From positions 97,303 to 161,302 of the forward strand of contig NZ_JAHZIA010000039.1 in assembly GCF_019420015.1 (NCBI RefSeq): 64,000 nucleotides of DNA. Direction: 5' to 3'. This document shows, piece by piece, positions 38,096-46,357 of the stretch. Origin of the DNA: Anaerofustis sp. (GTDB taxonomy: Bacteria; Bacillota; Clostridia; Eubacteriales; Anaerofustaceae). Under the pieces are notes generated by a model. It did not search any database. It saw only the letters and a program-made list of their open reading frames with translations, and was not told where the DNA came from. The first letter of the stretch is position 1. The number at the start of each line of letters is the position of its first letter. A program made the translations under genes and the position numbers.

Positions 38096-39304
38096 CTATG
38101 CTCTTTTACCGGCTTTGAATATGCAAGTAATATTTCTTGCTTTAAAGTATAGTTCTATTTCTTTTTTTATGTCCTCAATCTCTGCTTGTGGAAAATTAAA
38201 ATCATCTAGCCAAATCATCATGCTATCATTTTCATCAGGTACTGCTTCAATGATGGCTTTGTAGATATGCGTTTCATCTTTTATTGCAAGAAGATACTTG
38301 TACATATGAATGTTTTTCATAGCAATCGTATATTTTTTGTTATTATTTTCATCTATCTCATTTGAAGTTTTTTCTTCGAGTTTCATTTTGTTATAGGTAT
38401 ACCAAAGCTGACATAATAAAATAGCTACAAGAATTATATCGTATATAAGCCAAAAACTTCCCATAAATAAAGGCGTCAAAAAACATAAGATAATTACTAA
38501 AGGTATCATCCATAGTGTTCTTCTAAATTTACCTTTATAATTCATATTCCAATAGATAATCGATTTATCCTTTTTATTTGACGCAGTATTTATATCTTCT
38601 GTATTTTCAATAACTACTGGACATATTTTGTGCAATAAATTTGATACTTCTGTTTGACGAAACTCATCTTCACGCCATTTGTTGCTACCAGGGAATTGGT
38701 ATTCTTCACCATTAGAATATATAAACTTAACTTGTTCATAATTTCGAATAGGACCTTTATATAAATAATAGATTTTTTTAATTTCGTTTCTTGAAAAAAG
38801 GCGTCCATCCATAACTACCCAGTTTTCACTAATAAGAACATGAAAATATTTTTGTAATAAACTATTCTGAAACATTACTTTTTCAAAACATTCTCCTTGC
38901 AACAATTCTTGGAGTTCTTCTTTTGCTTTTATATGGTTTAATACAGGCACGCAGTGATAAGATAATTTAATATATCGCCATATCTTGCGTGCTGTAAAAA
39001 TAGTGATAAACCAAAATAAAACTGTAAAGAATATAAATGCACCACGAGGATTGTTGAAGGTTACGAAAATTCCTCTAACTGCACCATATAAACAAAATAA
39101 CCATAATAAAGCGAGTAATATTTTCTTCAATGGATAGAATCTAAGCCATTCTATCTTTGTTAAAAAATTTAATTGTGAAGTTTGTAAATTTTCTTTAGCT
39201 TTACTGCTTTCATCAGCGATTTTTTCTGTTAGCTGTTTTCTAATATATTGAGGTAAATTAGCAAGTATAAATATCAGTGCAACAGCGATAATACCATACA
39301 TCAT
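38096..39304 (-). CDS. Unknown five-helix membrane protein in the accessory island
   Basis: 402 residues; I do not recognise the family. An N-terminal helix (about 3-20), two helices (about 60-78 and 88-108), a soluble middle part (about 115-262), two more helices (about 268-312) and a soluble C-terminal part. The middle segment VVMDGRLFSRNEIKKIYYLYK has the look of a bacterial PH-like strand-rich domain, which is only an impression. Two adjacent ATG codons at 39304 and 39301 are both possible starts. Placement between an oriT-like repeat and another orphan gene suggests cargo of a mobile element. Confidence 0.75.
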   Translation of the reverse strand: MMYGIIAVALIFILANLPQYIRKQLTEKIADESSKAKENLQTSQLNFLTKIEWLRFYPLKKILLALLWLFCLYGAVRGIFVTFNNPRGAFIFFTVLFWFITIFTARKIWRYIKLSYHCVPVLNHIKAKEELQELLQGECFEKVMFQNSLLQKYFHVLISENWVVMDGRLFSRNEIKKIYYLYKGPIRNYEQVKFIYSNGEEYQFPGSNKWREDEFRQTEVSNLLHKICPVVIENTEDINTASNKKDKSIIYWNMNYKGKFRRTLWMIPLVIILCFLTPLFMGSFWLIYDIILVAILLCQLWYTYNKMKLEEKTSNEIDENNNKKYTIAMKNIHMYKYLLAIKDETHIYKAIIEAVPDENDSMMIWLDDFNFPQAEIEDIKKEIELYFKARNITCIFKAGKRA

Positions 39305-39474
39305 TTCTCATCCATCCTTTTTAAATTAATTTTAACTTCTTTTGATTTTGCTATTTTAACAATTACATTTCCCTTTATATGAAGATATAAATTATCTTTA
39401 CCTCTGAAAATTCAAATTCTTGTATTACTAACATCAAACAAATTCACATTTTTAGTTCTACAAGCTGGAATTTG

Positions 39475-39897
39475 TTACTCTTTTGTATCGTAAATAATTT
39501 TGCCCGTAAAGTAAATTGAAATGTCCATTTGAACTAAATCTTCTGTTTCTAAGATAGATAAATAACCAGAATACAATACTTGATTATACCCGTATAATTC
39601 ATCTACAATTTCAAAGCTATAGTTTTTGTATCTCTTTATAAAGCGTTCCAGTTCTAATTTCTCACCGTTGAATTTTCCATAGTTTCCCCATTTGCTCTGC
39701 AACATCACGCAGGTACAATCAAAATCCACACCTTCGATTGTGATGTTTCCCTCGACCTGTTCAAAAGGTTCTGTAAGTTTTTCATATCCGTCCTCGAATT
39801 CAAGGACTATTGTTTTATCTTGAATTATAATCTTTTTGACCCGCATATCATGCAGACTATATGGAATGGGCGGATTGTGTTTATATTCTGTCCTCAT
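39475..39897 (-). CDS. Unknown 140-residue cytosolic protein
   Basis: A soluble beta-rich protein: an N-terminal SLHDMRVKKI segment, alternating strands such as KTIVLEFEDGYEKL, and a C-terminal MDISIYFTG. It looks like the small immunity or ligand-binding type often carried by accessory DNA, but I recognise no named family. GGGGAGG before the ATG and a TATAAT-like -10 near 39945 indicate an expressed gene. 170 bases separate it from the downstream membrane protein gene. Confidence 0.7.
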   Translation of the reverse strand: MRTEYKHNPPIPYSLHDMRVKKIIIQDKTIVLEFEDGYEKLTEPFEQVEGNITIEGVDFDCTCVMLQSKWGNYGKFNGEKLELERFIKRYKNYSFEIVDELYGYNQVLYSGYLSILETEDLVQMDISIYFTGKIIYDTKE

Positions 39898-40009
39898 GAG
39901 ACCTCCCCGTCAAATTCTAATTTATCGTTCTCTATAATATAAATTATATCACGCTAGAAATGAACAGTCATTCTTTTTCAGTTATCTAATGAAAATTTAT
40001 TAGATATAG

Positions 40010-40034
40010 AAAAAGACACTATATTTCAAGTGTC
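40010..40034 (-). terminator. Terminator downstream of the truncated XRE gene
   Basis: GACACT and AGTGTC form a short stem with an 8-base loop, followed by TTTTTCT on the minus strand. Confidence 0.65.
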
Positions 40035-40083
40035 ATTCTCTTATACACCAGTATTCTGCAAGCAGGTAAACACAGGTTATTCC

Positions 40084-40230
40084 TTAATATCCTTTTGTTT
40101 GGGAAACTCCTCTCTCCCACTTTGATACGGCTTTATCGGTAACACCCATTTTATCTGCAAGCTCAAGCTGTGTCATATTATGCTCTTTTCTTAATTCCGA
40201 TATTATCATCCCAAAAGTTTTTTTCTTCAT
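40084..40230 (-). pseudogene. Truncated XRE-family helix-turn-helix regulator
   Basis: 48 residues from an ATG at 40230 behind GGAGGAG. It contains a full Cro/CI-type helix-turn-helix (ISELRKEHNMTQLELADKMG, then VTDKAVSKWERG) but then diverges (VSQTKGY) and stops, where relatives continue with SxPD and a further domain. The loss of everything after the recognition helix suggests truncation by rearrangement; a very short functional DNA-binding protein is the alternative. Confidence 0.7.
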
Positions 40231-40699
40231 GATTTACTCCTCCTTTTAAGTTATTATAATTCAGTATTGCAATAATACTCAATCGACTAACAGTATAATT
40301 AAGTAAACAATTTGTTTATATTACATTAAACATCCATTATAAATAAGACAATATAAAGATAATTGTAATAACTCTATTTTATAAAATATTATCAAATAAT
40401 TTGAAACCTTTTTTATTATATCTAACATTAATCTTTAAATAAAAAAGAGAATCATTTATATATTAATCCATAAAAGATTCTCTCTATATACATATAACAA
40501 AATGCTATTTTATTTTTTATTACAATGAATCAAAATTTTTAATTTCTTGTATTTTGAAATTAATTGATTATCATGAATTCATTAAAAACTATTACTTGTA
40601 TTAAATAATATCGAATATGCAATAATAAACACAAAAGAAATAATAAAATACAAAAAACTTTATAATAAAATCAACTAAATATATTAAAGTTAACCAACC
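40231..40699. other. AT-rich gap right of the accessory island
   Basis: About 470 bases with no gene. It holds the XRE ribosome binding site and a loose hairpin with arms AGAGAATC and GATTCTCT (about 40446-40483). The CMD-family gene ends at its right edge without a clear terminator. Confidence 0.5.
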
Positions 40700-41446
40700 T
40701 TACACTATCTCATTAAGACAGCTTAAAGCATTTAAAGTTCTCGGGAATCCGACATAAGGAAGACAATGCGTAATTACCGCAATTAAAACATCCTTTGTAT
40801 TTCCCACATTGATATTTCCTTGAATATGCGCTTTAACTTGACTTTCACATCCTCCAAGGGATATTAAACAGCATAAAGTAATAATTTCTCTCGTCTTAAG
40901 AGAAATTCCGCCTCTTGTATAAAAATCTCCAAAACACATTGCAGATAAATAATTTTGTATATGCTTTTGGTTTTTTGGAGCATTTTTGTGCATATTATCT
41001 ATAACATCTCCGAATATTGACTTTTGCACATCAAGACCTTTTTCAAACCTGTTTCTTTCATTTACTCTTTTTTGTTTTGAGCCGTCAGTTCGTATGCCCT
41101 TCTCATCAAATACTTCATTCATTACTTCAAGAGCATTCAACACTTTCGGAAAACCTATATACGGTGTACACTGATATATCGTTTCTCTGATTTGCACAGC
41201 GCTAGTACCGATATTTAAAGCAGCCTCCAAGTGTACTTTGAGCTGAACAAGGAGTTGATTCGTCGTAAGAATAGATATTGTAATAAGCTCCCTTAATTTA
41301 CTGTCTATAAGTTCACTGCTTTCAAAAACTTCTCCGAATATAAAATAATTGAGTATTTCCGACATATCATGATTTGGAACATTTGGCAACTCTCCGTTTT
41401 TAAATAATTTTTCACGGTTTTTTATGCAAAGTTCAATTCTATCCAT
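40700..41446 (-). CDS. Carboxymuconolactone decarboxylase (CMD)-family protein with two domains
   Basis: 248 residues with two CMD/AhpD-like helical repeats, one in about 25-115 (LRELITISILTTNQLLVQLKVHLEAAL) and one in about 145-245 (TREIITLCCLISLGGCESQVKAHI). The AhpD-type CxxC redox pair is absent (first repeat has no cysteine at the site, the second has GGCE), so a thiol peroxidase activity is doubtful. Substrate unknown. It follows a MerR regulator by 14 bases and is probably its target. Confidence 0.8.
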   Translation of the reverse strand: MDRIELCIKNREKLFKNGELPNVPNHDMSEILNYFIFGEVFESSELIDSKLRELITISILTTNQLLVQLKVHLEAALNIGTSAVQIRETIYQCTPYIGFPKVLNALEVMNEVFDEKGIRTDGSKQKRVNERNRFEKGLDVQKSIFGDVIDNMHKNAPKNQKHIQNYLSAMCFGDFYTRGGISLKTREIITLCCLISLGGCESQVKAHIQGNINVGNTKDVLIAVITHCLPYVGFPRTLNALSCLNEIV

Positions 41447-41460
41447 TATTCAACCTCCTG

Positions 41461-41838
41461 CTATCTCAACTCTTTTTCTTTGTTTAAACAACGCTCATAT
41501 CCCTCAATTTTTTTGTCAAGTCTTTTTAAGGTCTCCTTCATTTGAGCTATTCTTTCTCTGAGCTTTTCCCTCTCCTCAAACAAAATATCTTTTCTCGCTC
41601 CTGCCGTATGCTCTCCTTCTTCAAATAATGTAACATATTCTATCAAACTCTCTATCGAAAGTCCCGCATTTCTCATGCACTTTATAAACTCTACCCATCC
41701 AAGATCCTTTTCTTTATAATCTCTTATTCCGGAAGAATTCCTTCCTACACGAGGAATTAAACCTATACGTTCATAATAACGAAGTGTATCTTGAGATAAA
41801 TCAAACTTTTTACTGACTTCGGCAATCTTCATATGCAT
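41461..41838 (-). CDS. MerR-family transcriptional regulator
   Basis: 125 residues. N-terminal winged helix with KIAEVSKKFDLSQDTLRYYERIGLIPRVGR, then a dimerising coiled coil (about 80-120). No cysteine or metal site is visible in the C-terminal part, so the inducer is probably an organic molecule. ATG at 41838 is four bases after GGAGG; an ATG at 41832 is the other choice. Its own promoter has the MerR architecture. Confidence 0.9.
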   Translation of the reverse strand: MHMKIAEVSKKFDLSQDTLRYYERIGLIPRVGRNSSGIRDYKEKDLGWVEFIKCMRNAGLSIESLIEYVTLFEEGEHTAGARKDILFEEREKLRERIAQMKETLKRLDKKIEGYERCLNKEKELR

Positions 41839-41861
41839 ACCACCTCCTTTTAGTTATTCGT

Positions 41862-41892
41862 ATTATAATACCTGGAGTTAACTCCATGTCAA
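41862..41892 (-). promoter_or_regulatory. MerR-type promoter with 19-bp spacer and central palindrome
   Basis: On the minus strand TTGACA (41887-41892) and TATAAT (41862-41867) are perfect hexamers but are 19 bp apart; the spacer contains the 14-base palindrome TGGAGTTAACTCCA (41873-41886). This is the hallmark of MerR-activated promoters. Confidence 0.88.
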
Positions 41893-41968
41893 GTTATTTT
41901 AAATTTTTTATCTTCTTATATAAATTTTTTTATTACACTTTAATTACATTTAATATATGATTATTAAA

Positions 41969-41998
41969 AACCCCAATGTATAAAAATACATTGGGGTT
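41969..41998 (-). terminator. Terminator after pth
   Basis: AACCCCAATGTA and TACATTGGGGTT make a 12-bp stem with a 6-base loop; a T run follows on the minus strand. Confidence 0.88.
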
Positions 41999-42003
41999 CT
42001 GTT

Positions 42004-42564
42004 TTATTTTTTATTATATAAATTCATTGCTTTATCTAAATCTTTTTCAACAGCCACAAACACTGCCTTTTGTGTATTAACAATTAATTCTCTTATAACT
42101 GGAATCTCTTCATCCCTAAATTTACCCAAAACATAATTGATTAAATCTCCATGTTCCGGACTTCCGACTCCAAGCCTAAATCTGGGAAAATTTTTAGTAT
42201 TTAATTCCTTTACAATTGATTTCATCCCGTTATGCGTACCTGATCCGCCGCTTTTCCTTATTCTGAGTTTGCCTTTTGGAAGCTCTATATCATCATAAAT
42301 AATAAATATATTTTCATCGGGAATTTTAAAATAATCTTTAAACAGTTTAACGCTTTCTCCGCTTAAATTCATATAAGTTCTCGGTTTAACAAGAAAAACA
42401 TCCTCATTACCGATTCGCCCCTTGCCGTAATCAGCTTTAAACTTCATTTTGTTTATTTTTATATCGCTCTTTTCGCTTATATAATCTATTGCCTCAAAAC
42501 CTATATTATGTCTTGTTAAGTTATATTCGCTGCCTATATTGCCAAGCCCTACAATCAAGTACAT
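42004..42564 (-). CDS. pth: Peptidyl-tRNA hydrolase
   Basis: 186 residues. Catalytic His in LTRHNIGFEAID, PRTYMNLSGESV, and the catalytic DDIELPKGKLRIRKSGGSGTHNGMKSI segment. It recycles peptidyl-tRNA released by stalled ribosomes. Monocistronic or behind the small gene at 42633-42860. Confidence 0.96.
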   Translation of the reverse strand: MYLIVGLGNIGSEYNLTRHNIGFEAIDYISEKSDIKINKMKFKADYGKGRIGNEDVFLVKPRTYMNLSGESVKLFKDYFKIPDENIFIIYDDIELPKGKLRIRKSGGSGTHNGMKSIVKELNTKNFPRFRLGVGSPEHGDLINYVLGKFRDEEIPVIRELIVNTQKAVFVAVEKDLDKAMNLYNKK

Positions 42565-42632
42565 TGCTTTCTCCTTAAATTACAAAATAGTCTATATATT
42601 ATATCATTATTTAATATATTTTAAATATGTAT

Positions 42633-42860
42633 TTAATCATTTATTTTATTTATAATCAAATCTGCCACCATTTTAACCATATGATTCATAGAAGTTATAG
42701 CTGTTATGGCAACTTTACTTACTTCATCCAGATTTTCAAAAGAATCTTGTCGCTTATCTTTTTTACAACATACTTCCTCTTCCTCACTCTTTATAGAAAT
42801 CTCATTGTTTTTACCTATAATATCTTTACTTAAAGGTACAAATTCATTTATATACTCCAT
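42633..42860 (-). CDS. Unknown 75-residue protein
   Basis: Acidic first half with a CC pair (EEEVCCKKDKRQD) and an amphipathic helical second half (VAITAITSMNHMVKMVADLII). Good GGAGG before the ATG. The opposite strand has an open frame of similar length without a ribosome binding site, which I treat as a shadow. No recognised family. Confidence 0.65.
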   Translation of the reverse strand: MEYINEFVPLSKDIIGKNNEISIKSEEEEVCCKKDKRQDSFENLDEVSKVAITAITSMNHMVKMVADLIINKIND

Positions 42861-42939
42861 CTTTAAACCTCCGTATTATAATCATATGAAAAAATTCCAA
42901 AATAATTTATCCATAATTTTGTTATTTACCGTAAATATT

Positions 42940-43178
42940 TGTCGTTTGCGTTGATAAAATGTCGTTTATGCGGATAGGTTTATTTTAGCCCAAATATGTT
43001 ATATAATATACCTACTTAATAGATATGAAATATGTGAACTATTAAGATACAGTTTGTATTTTTTAATATAAACTTTTGGGGTTCATAAATATATAAATTT
43101 TATGATTTTGTTTGGGAGAGGGAAAATATCACATGTAAAAAGAGAATATATATTATATATTGTATTCTCTTTTTTTTA
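42940..43178 (+). ncRNA. Orphan promoter-terminator unit, possible small RNA
   Basis: Two direct repeats TGTCGTTTGCG and TGTCGTTTATG (42940-42950, 42960-42970; 20 bp apart) precede TATAAT at 43002-43007 with a weak -35. Downstream are an inverted repeat CTTAATAG/CTATTAAG (43015-43022, 43039-43046), a small hairpin ATACA/TGTAT with a T run, a GGGAGAGGG ribosome-binding-like stretch near 43115 followed only by ATG-TAA, and a terminator AGAGAATA/TATTCTCT with eight T (to 43178). No protein can be encoded. Confidence 0.4.
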
Positions 43179-43191
43179 TATCTATTATAAT

Positions 43192-43215
43192 AAAAAAGCC
43201 CTAAAGGGCTTTTTT
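43192..43215 (-). terminator. Terminator of the rplU-yqeK operon
   Basis: AAAAAAGCCC and GGGCTTTTTT form a compact stem right at the yqeK stop codon. Confidence 0.88.
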
Positions 43216-43798
43216 ATTCTTTATTTCTTTTTTCTCTTTCCATTATTAAGTAATTTCTAGCTTTAACCGTATCCGGATGAAGTAATTTGCCATTTTTTAA
43301 AATAGAAAGAATCGTTCTATTTAAACTCATTACAATAGCTTTGTCGATACTTTGATAAGCAACCTCTCTAACCTCATCAACACCTTCATAAGTTCTTGTT
43401 TCTTCTATAACATCTGCCAAAAATACAATTTTTTGGAGCATTGTCATATTTTCCTTACCCGTAGTATGGTACTCTATCGCGCTCAATACATCTTCATCCG
43501 TTACATTAAATCTGTATTTTGCCACTATCCTTCCTGCTTTTCCGTGCAGTAATGCAGTATTTGCCAATTCGATTTCATCAAGCTTAACATATTGTTTTCT
43601 CAAAATATCAAGCATTACTTTCGTGTCCATATTTTTTGCACAATCATGAAGCAAGGCTGCAATCGAAGCCTTCTCGGGATCTACATCATAATGCTTCGCA
43701 AGTCGAACCGCTTCTCTTTGCGTTGCTAAAGTATGAATATATCTGTCTTCTTTAAGGAGTTTTTTTAGTTGTTCTTTTATGTTGGTATATTCTTTCAT
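43214..43798 (-). CDS. yqeK: YqeK, HD-domain Ap4A hydrolase
   Basis: 194 residues with the HD signature HTLATQREAVRLA, ALLHDCAKNMD, LLHGKAGRIVA and IEYHTTGKENMT. YqeK enzymes hydrolyse diadenosine tetraphosphate symmetrically and are usually encoded next to nadD, as here. Confidence 0.9.
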   Translation of the reverse strand: MKEYTNIKEQLKKLLKEDRYIHTLATQREAVRLAKHYDVDPEKASIAALLHDCAKNMDTKVMLDILRKQYVKLDEIELANTALLHGKAGRIVAKYRFNVTDEDVLSAIEYHTTGKENMTMLQKIVFLADVIEETRTYEGVDEVREVAYQSIDKAIVMSLNRTILSILKNGKLLHPDTVKARNYLIMEREKRNKE

Positions 43799-43810
43799 GA
43801 TACTCTTCCT

Positions 43811-44407
43811 TTAATCATCATAATATAAATTATTCTCTATAATATATTGTGCCACTTTTTTCGGGATTTTTAAAGACTTATTTTCTAAAATATTTTTTCT
43901 TATTTCACTTGAAGATAAATTAATAAGCTTAAAGTTCTTAAGAATTTTAATGTTTACATCGTATTTTTCGTTATAATATAATACTTTCTTATACAATTCA
44001 TCACTCATATAAGGAGCTCTATTTGCAATTACAAAACAAACTTCTTTTAAAAGCTCATCGTAGCTTTTCCATTTATGAAGTTCAAATATCAAATCCGCTC
44101 CTCCTATAAAAAACAAATCTTTATATTTACTTTTAAGATACTTTACAGTATCAATTGTATAACTTGTTCCTTTTTTATCCGTTTCATACGTATCAATTTC
44201 AAAAGAAGGGTATCCTTCTATTGCCGCTTTTACCATTTCCACTCTGTCTTGACAGGTTACTTTGCTTTTATTTTCTTTTATCGGGTTTTTACTGTTGGGA
44301 ATAAATAACACCTTATCGAGACCTAACTCCTTCTTAGCTGCCAAAGCAAGCTGTATATGTCCGTTATGAATGGGATTGAAACTTCCTCCTATAAATCCGA
44401 CCTTCAT
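43811..44407 (-). CDS. nadD: Nicotinate-nucleotide adenylyltransferase
   Basis: 198 residues. HxGH-type motif in GGSFNPIHNGHIQLA, KNPIKENK substrate loop and the C-terminal SSSEIRKNI motif. It adenylates nicotinate mononucleotide in NAD synthesis. Followed by yqeK and preceded by yhbY. Confidence 0.94.
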   Translation of the reverse strand: MKVGFIGGSFNPIHNGHIQLALAAKKELGLDKVLFIPNSKNPIKENKSKVTCQDRVEMVKAAIEGYPSFEIDTYETDKKGTSYTIDTVKYLKSKYKDLFFIGGADLIFELHKWKSYDELLKEVCFVIANRAPYMSDELYKKVLYYNEKYDVNIKILKNFKLINLSSSEIRKNILENKSLKIPKKVAQYIIENNLYYDD

Positions 44408-44415
44408 AATATTAC

Positions 44416-44700
44416 CTAAACATTATATTTGTTTTTATCCGGATTTCTTTTATACAAAACGAAAGTACTCCCCATTGTTATAACAACCTGACTGTCGGTT
44501 TTTTCAGCCAAATATTCGGAAACTTCCCTTACATCTTCAAGAGAATTCTGCTGTATTTTCCCTTTTATCAATTCCCTCGCTTTTAATGCATCTTTTACCT
44601 GTATAACTATATTGTCGCTCATTCCGTCTTTGCCTATATGAACTATAGGCTGCATCTTACTTGCCTCTTTTTTTAACAAACTTCTTTCTTTACTGTTCAT
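44416..44700 (-). CDS. yhbY: YhbY-type CRM-domain RNA-binding protein
   Basis: 94 residues covering a single CRM domain, with VHIGKDGMSDNIV in place of the GxxG loop and a final SQVVITMGSTFVLYKRN. Members bind pre-50S ribosomal subunits. Neighbours obgE and rplU/rpmA agree with a ribosome-assembly role. Confidence 0.92.
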   Translation of the reverse strand: MNSKERSLLKKEASKMQPIVHIGKDGMSDNIVIQVKDALKARELIKGKIQQNSLEDVREVSEYLAEKTDSQVVITMGSTFVLYKRNPDKNKYNV

Positions 44701-44710
44701 ATTCTACTTC

Positions 44711-45994
44711 CTATCTGTAATATTCAAATTCATATCCTTCTATATTAATTATATCCCCGTCCTCAATACCAAGAGCTTCCAATTCGGCAAAAATCCCTTT
44801 ATTTTTAAGAACTCTTTGGAAATACATACTCGACTCATAATCATCCAAGTTAACCGAACCAAGCAGTCTTCTCATCATCTTACCTTGTATATAATATATA
44901 CCCTCATCAATTTCAATCTCATATTCCTTTTGCGCTTTCGGAGCATATAAAACTTTTTCTTCCGTAGTAAAGAATAAAGGTGTTTTTTCTATCGAAGGAA
45001 GCATTTCAACAATGCAGTTCATTATACCGTCAAGCCCGTCATTCATGACCGCACTTGCATCAAACACTTTATAACCTTTATCCTCAAAATATTTTTTTAA
45101 ATCATTTATGATCTTTTCTTTTTCGTCGGATTGTATTAAATCAGTTTTATTCAATACAACAATTTGAGGTCTTTGCATAAGCTTTTCGGAATAAAGAGAA
45201 AGCTCTTTATTTATAATATCAAAATCTTCTTTGGGATTTCGACCTTCTATTGATGAAGCATCAAGAACATGAACAAGAAGTCTTGTTCTCTCAACATGTC
45301 TTAAAAATTGATGCCCTAATCCCTGTCCGTCACTTGCTCCTTCTATAAGTCCCGGAATATCGGCAAGAACAAAATCTTCACTGTTTTTATACTTAACAAT
45401 CCCTAAGTTAGGTGATAATGTTGTAAAATGATAGTTGGCTATTTTAGGAGTAGCATTTGTAACCATGGAAAGGATGGTAGACTTCCCTACATTCGGAAAC
45501 CCTATCAACCCAACATCTGCAATTGTTTTTAATTCCAGTACCAAGTCTTTTTCTTCCGCTTCGTCTCCGGGTTTGGCAAATTTGGGAGACTGTCTGGTAG
45601 AAGTCGCAAAATGTTGGTTTCCTCTTCCGCCTCTTCCACCTTTTAGCACGGTTATTTCAAGATTATCCTCAGCCATATCACAAATCAACTGCCCCGTATC
45701 GGCATCAAAAATAACGGTACCCACAGGTACTTCGATTTTTATATCTTTTCCATCTTTACCGCTCATATTACTTCTGCTGCCGCCTTCTCCCGGCTGTGCG
45801 GCAAATTTTCTTTTGTATCTAAAAGATTCCAGTGTATTCAATGCACTGTTGCTTACAAATATAACGTCTCCGCCCTTACCGCCGTCTCCGCCGGAAGGAC
45901 CTCCGTTTGGAACATATTTTTCTCTTCTGAAAGCAACTGCACCATCTCCGCCTTTTCCGCTTTTTACATTTATTTTTACTTTATCTACAAACAT
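44711..45994 (-). CDS. obgE: GTPase ObgE/CgtA
   Basis: 427 residues. Glycine-rich Obg fold (about 1-158, GGPSGGDGGKGGDVIF), G domain with GFPNVGKST, DIPGLIEGA, NKTD, and the C-terminal OCT domain (about 350-427). Involved in 50S assembly and, in spore formers, in the stress/sporulation signalling network. Preceded by a hairpin after rpmA. Confidence 0.96.
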   Translation of the reverse strand: MFVDKVKINVKSGKGGDGAVAFRREKYVPNGGPSGGDGGKGGDVIFVSNSALNTLESFRYKRKFAAQPGEGGSRSNMSGKDGKDIKIEVPVGTVIFDADTGQLICDMAEDNLEITVLKGGRGGRGNQHFATSTRQSPKFAKPGDEAEEKDLVLELKTIADVGLIGFPNVGKSTILSMVTNATPKIANYHFTTLSPNLGIVKYKNSEDFVLADIPGLIEGASDGQGLGHQFLRHVERTRLLVHVLDASSIEGRNPKEDFDIINKELSLYSEKLMQRPQIVVLNKTDLIQSDEKEKIINDLKKYFEDKGYKVFDASAVMNDGLDGIMNCIVEMLPSIEKTPLFFTTEEKVLYAPKAQKEYEIEIDEGIYYIQGKMMRRLLGSVNLDDYESSMYFQRVLKNKGIFAELEALGIEDGDIINIEGYEFEYYR

Positions 45995-46018
45995 AATTAT
46001 TTTCCTTTATAAAAAATT

Positions 46019-46045
46019 AAACTCCACACATATTAGTATGGAGTT
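46019..46045 (-). terminator. Hairpin between rpmA and obgE, probable attenuator
   Basis: On the minus strand AACTCCATAC pairs with GTGTGGAGTT (one G-U) and is followed by a T-rich stretch. It probably lowers read-through into obgE relative to ribosomal protein genes. Confidence 0.65.
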
Positions 46046-46061
46046 CATCAATTAATTTATT

Positions 46062-46355
46062 CTATTGAGCCTTTGGATATACACTTACTTGTTTTCTTGT
46101 TTTTCCTTTTCTTTCGAATTTAACAACTCCGTCAGCCTTGGCAAATAATGTGTCATCTCCGCCGATTCCTACATTAACTCCAGGATAAATTCTGGTTCCT
46201 CTTTGTCTAACCAAGATATTTCCGGCTAAAACATATTGACCGTCACCTTTTTTAGTTCCAAGTCTTTTAGCTTCACTGTCTCTACCATTTTTTGTACTAC
46301 CCATACCTTTTTTATGAGCAAACAATTGTAAGTTATCTAAATTAAATTTAATCAT
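46062..46355 (-). CDS. rpmA: Ribosomal protein L27 with cleavable N-terminal extension
   Basis: 97 residues. The N-terminus carries the Firmicutes extension ending in LQLFAHKKG; the Prp protease cuts after Phe12, leaving Ala13 as the mature N-terminus. The rest ([19 protein letters not shown]) is standard L27, which reaches the peptidyl transferase centre. Located next to its own protease gene. Confidence 0.96.
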   Translation of the reverse strand: MIKFNLDNLQLFAHKKGMGSTKNGRDSEAKRLGTKKGDGQYVLAGNILVRQRGTRIYPGVNVGIGGDDTLFAKADGVVKFERKGKTRKQVSVYPKAQ

Positions 46356-46357
46356 TT

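Noticed and set aside
42627..42833. Plus-strand frame opposite the small gene near pth
   Set aside because: No ribosome binding site and a composition that mirrors the minus-strand gene, which has GGAGG.
45435..46055. Long plus-strand frame opposite obgE (206 codons)
   Set aside because: Shadow of the glycine-rich Obg domain: repeated proline and serine reflect reverse complement of glycine codons.
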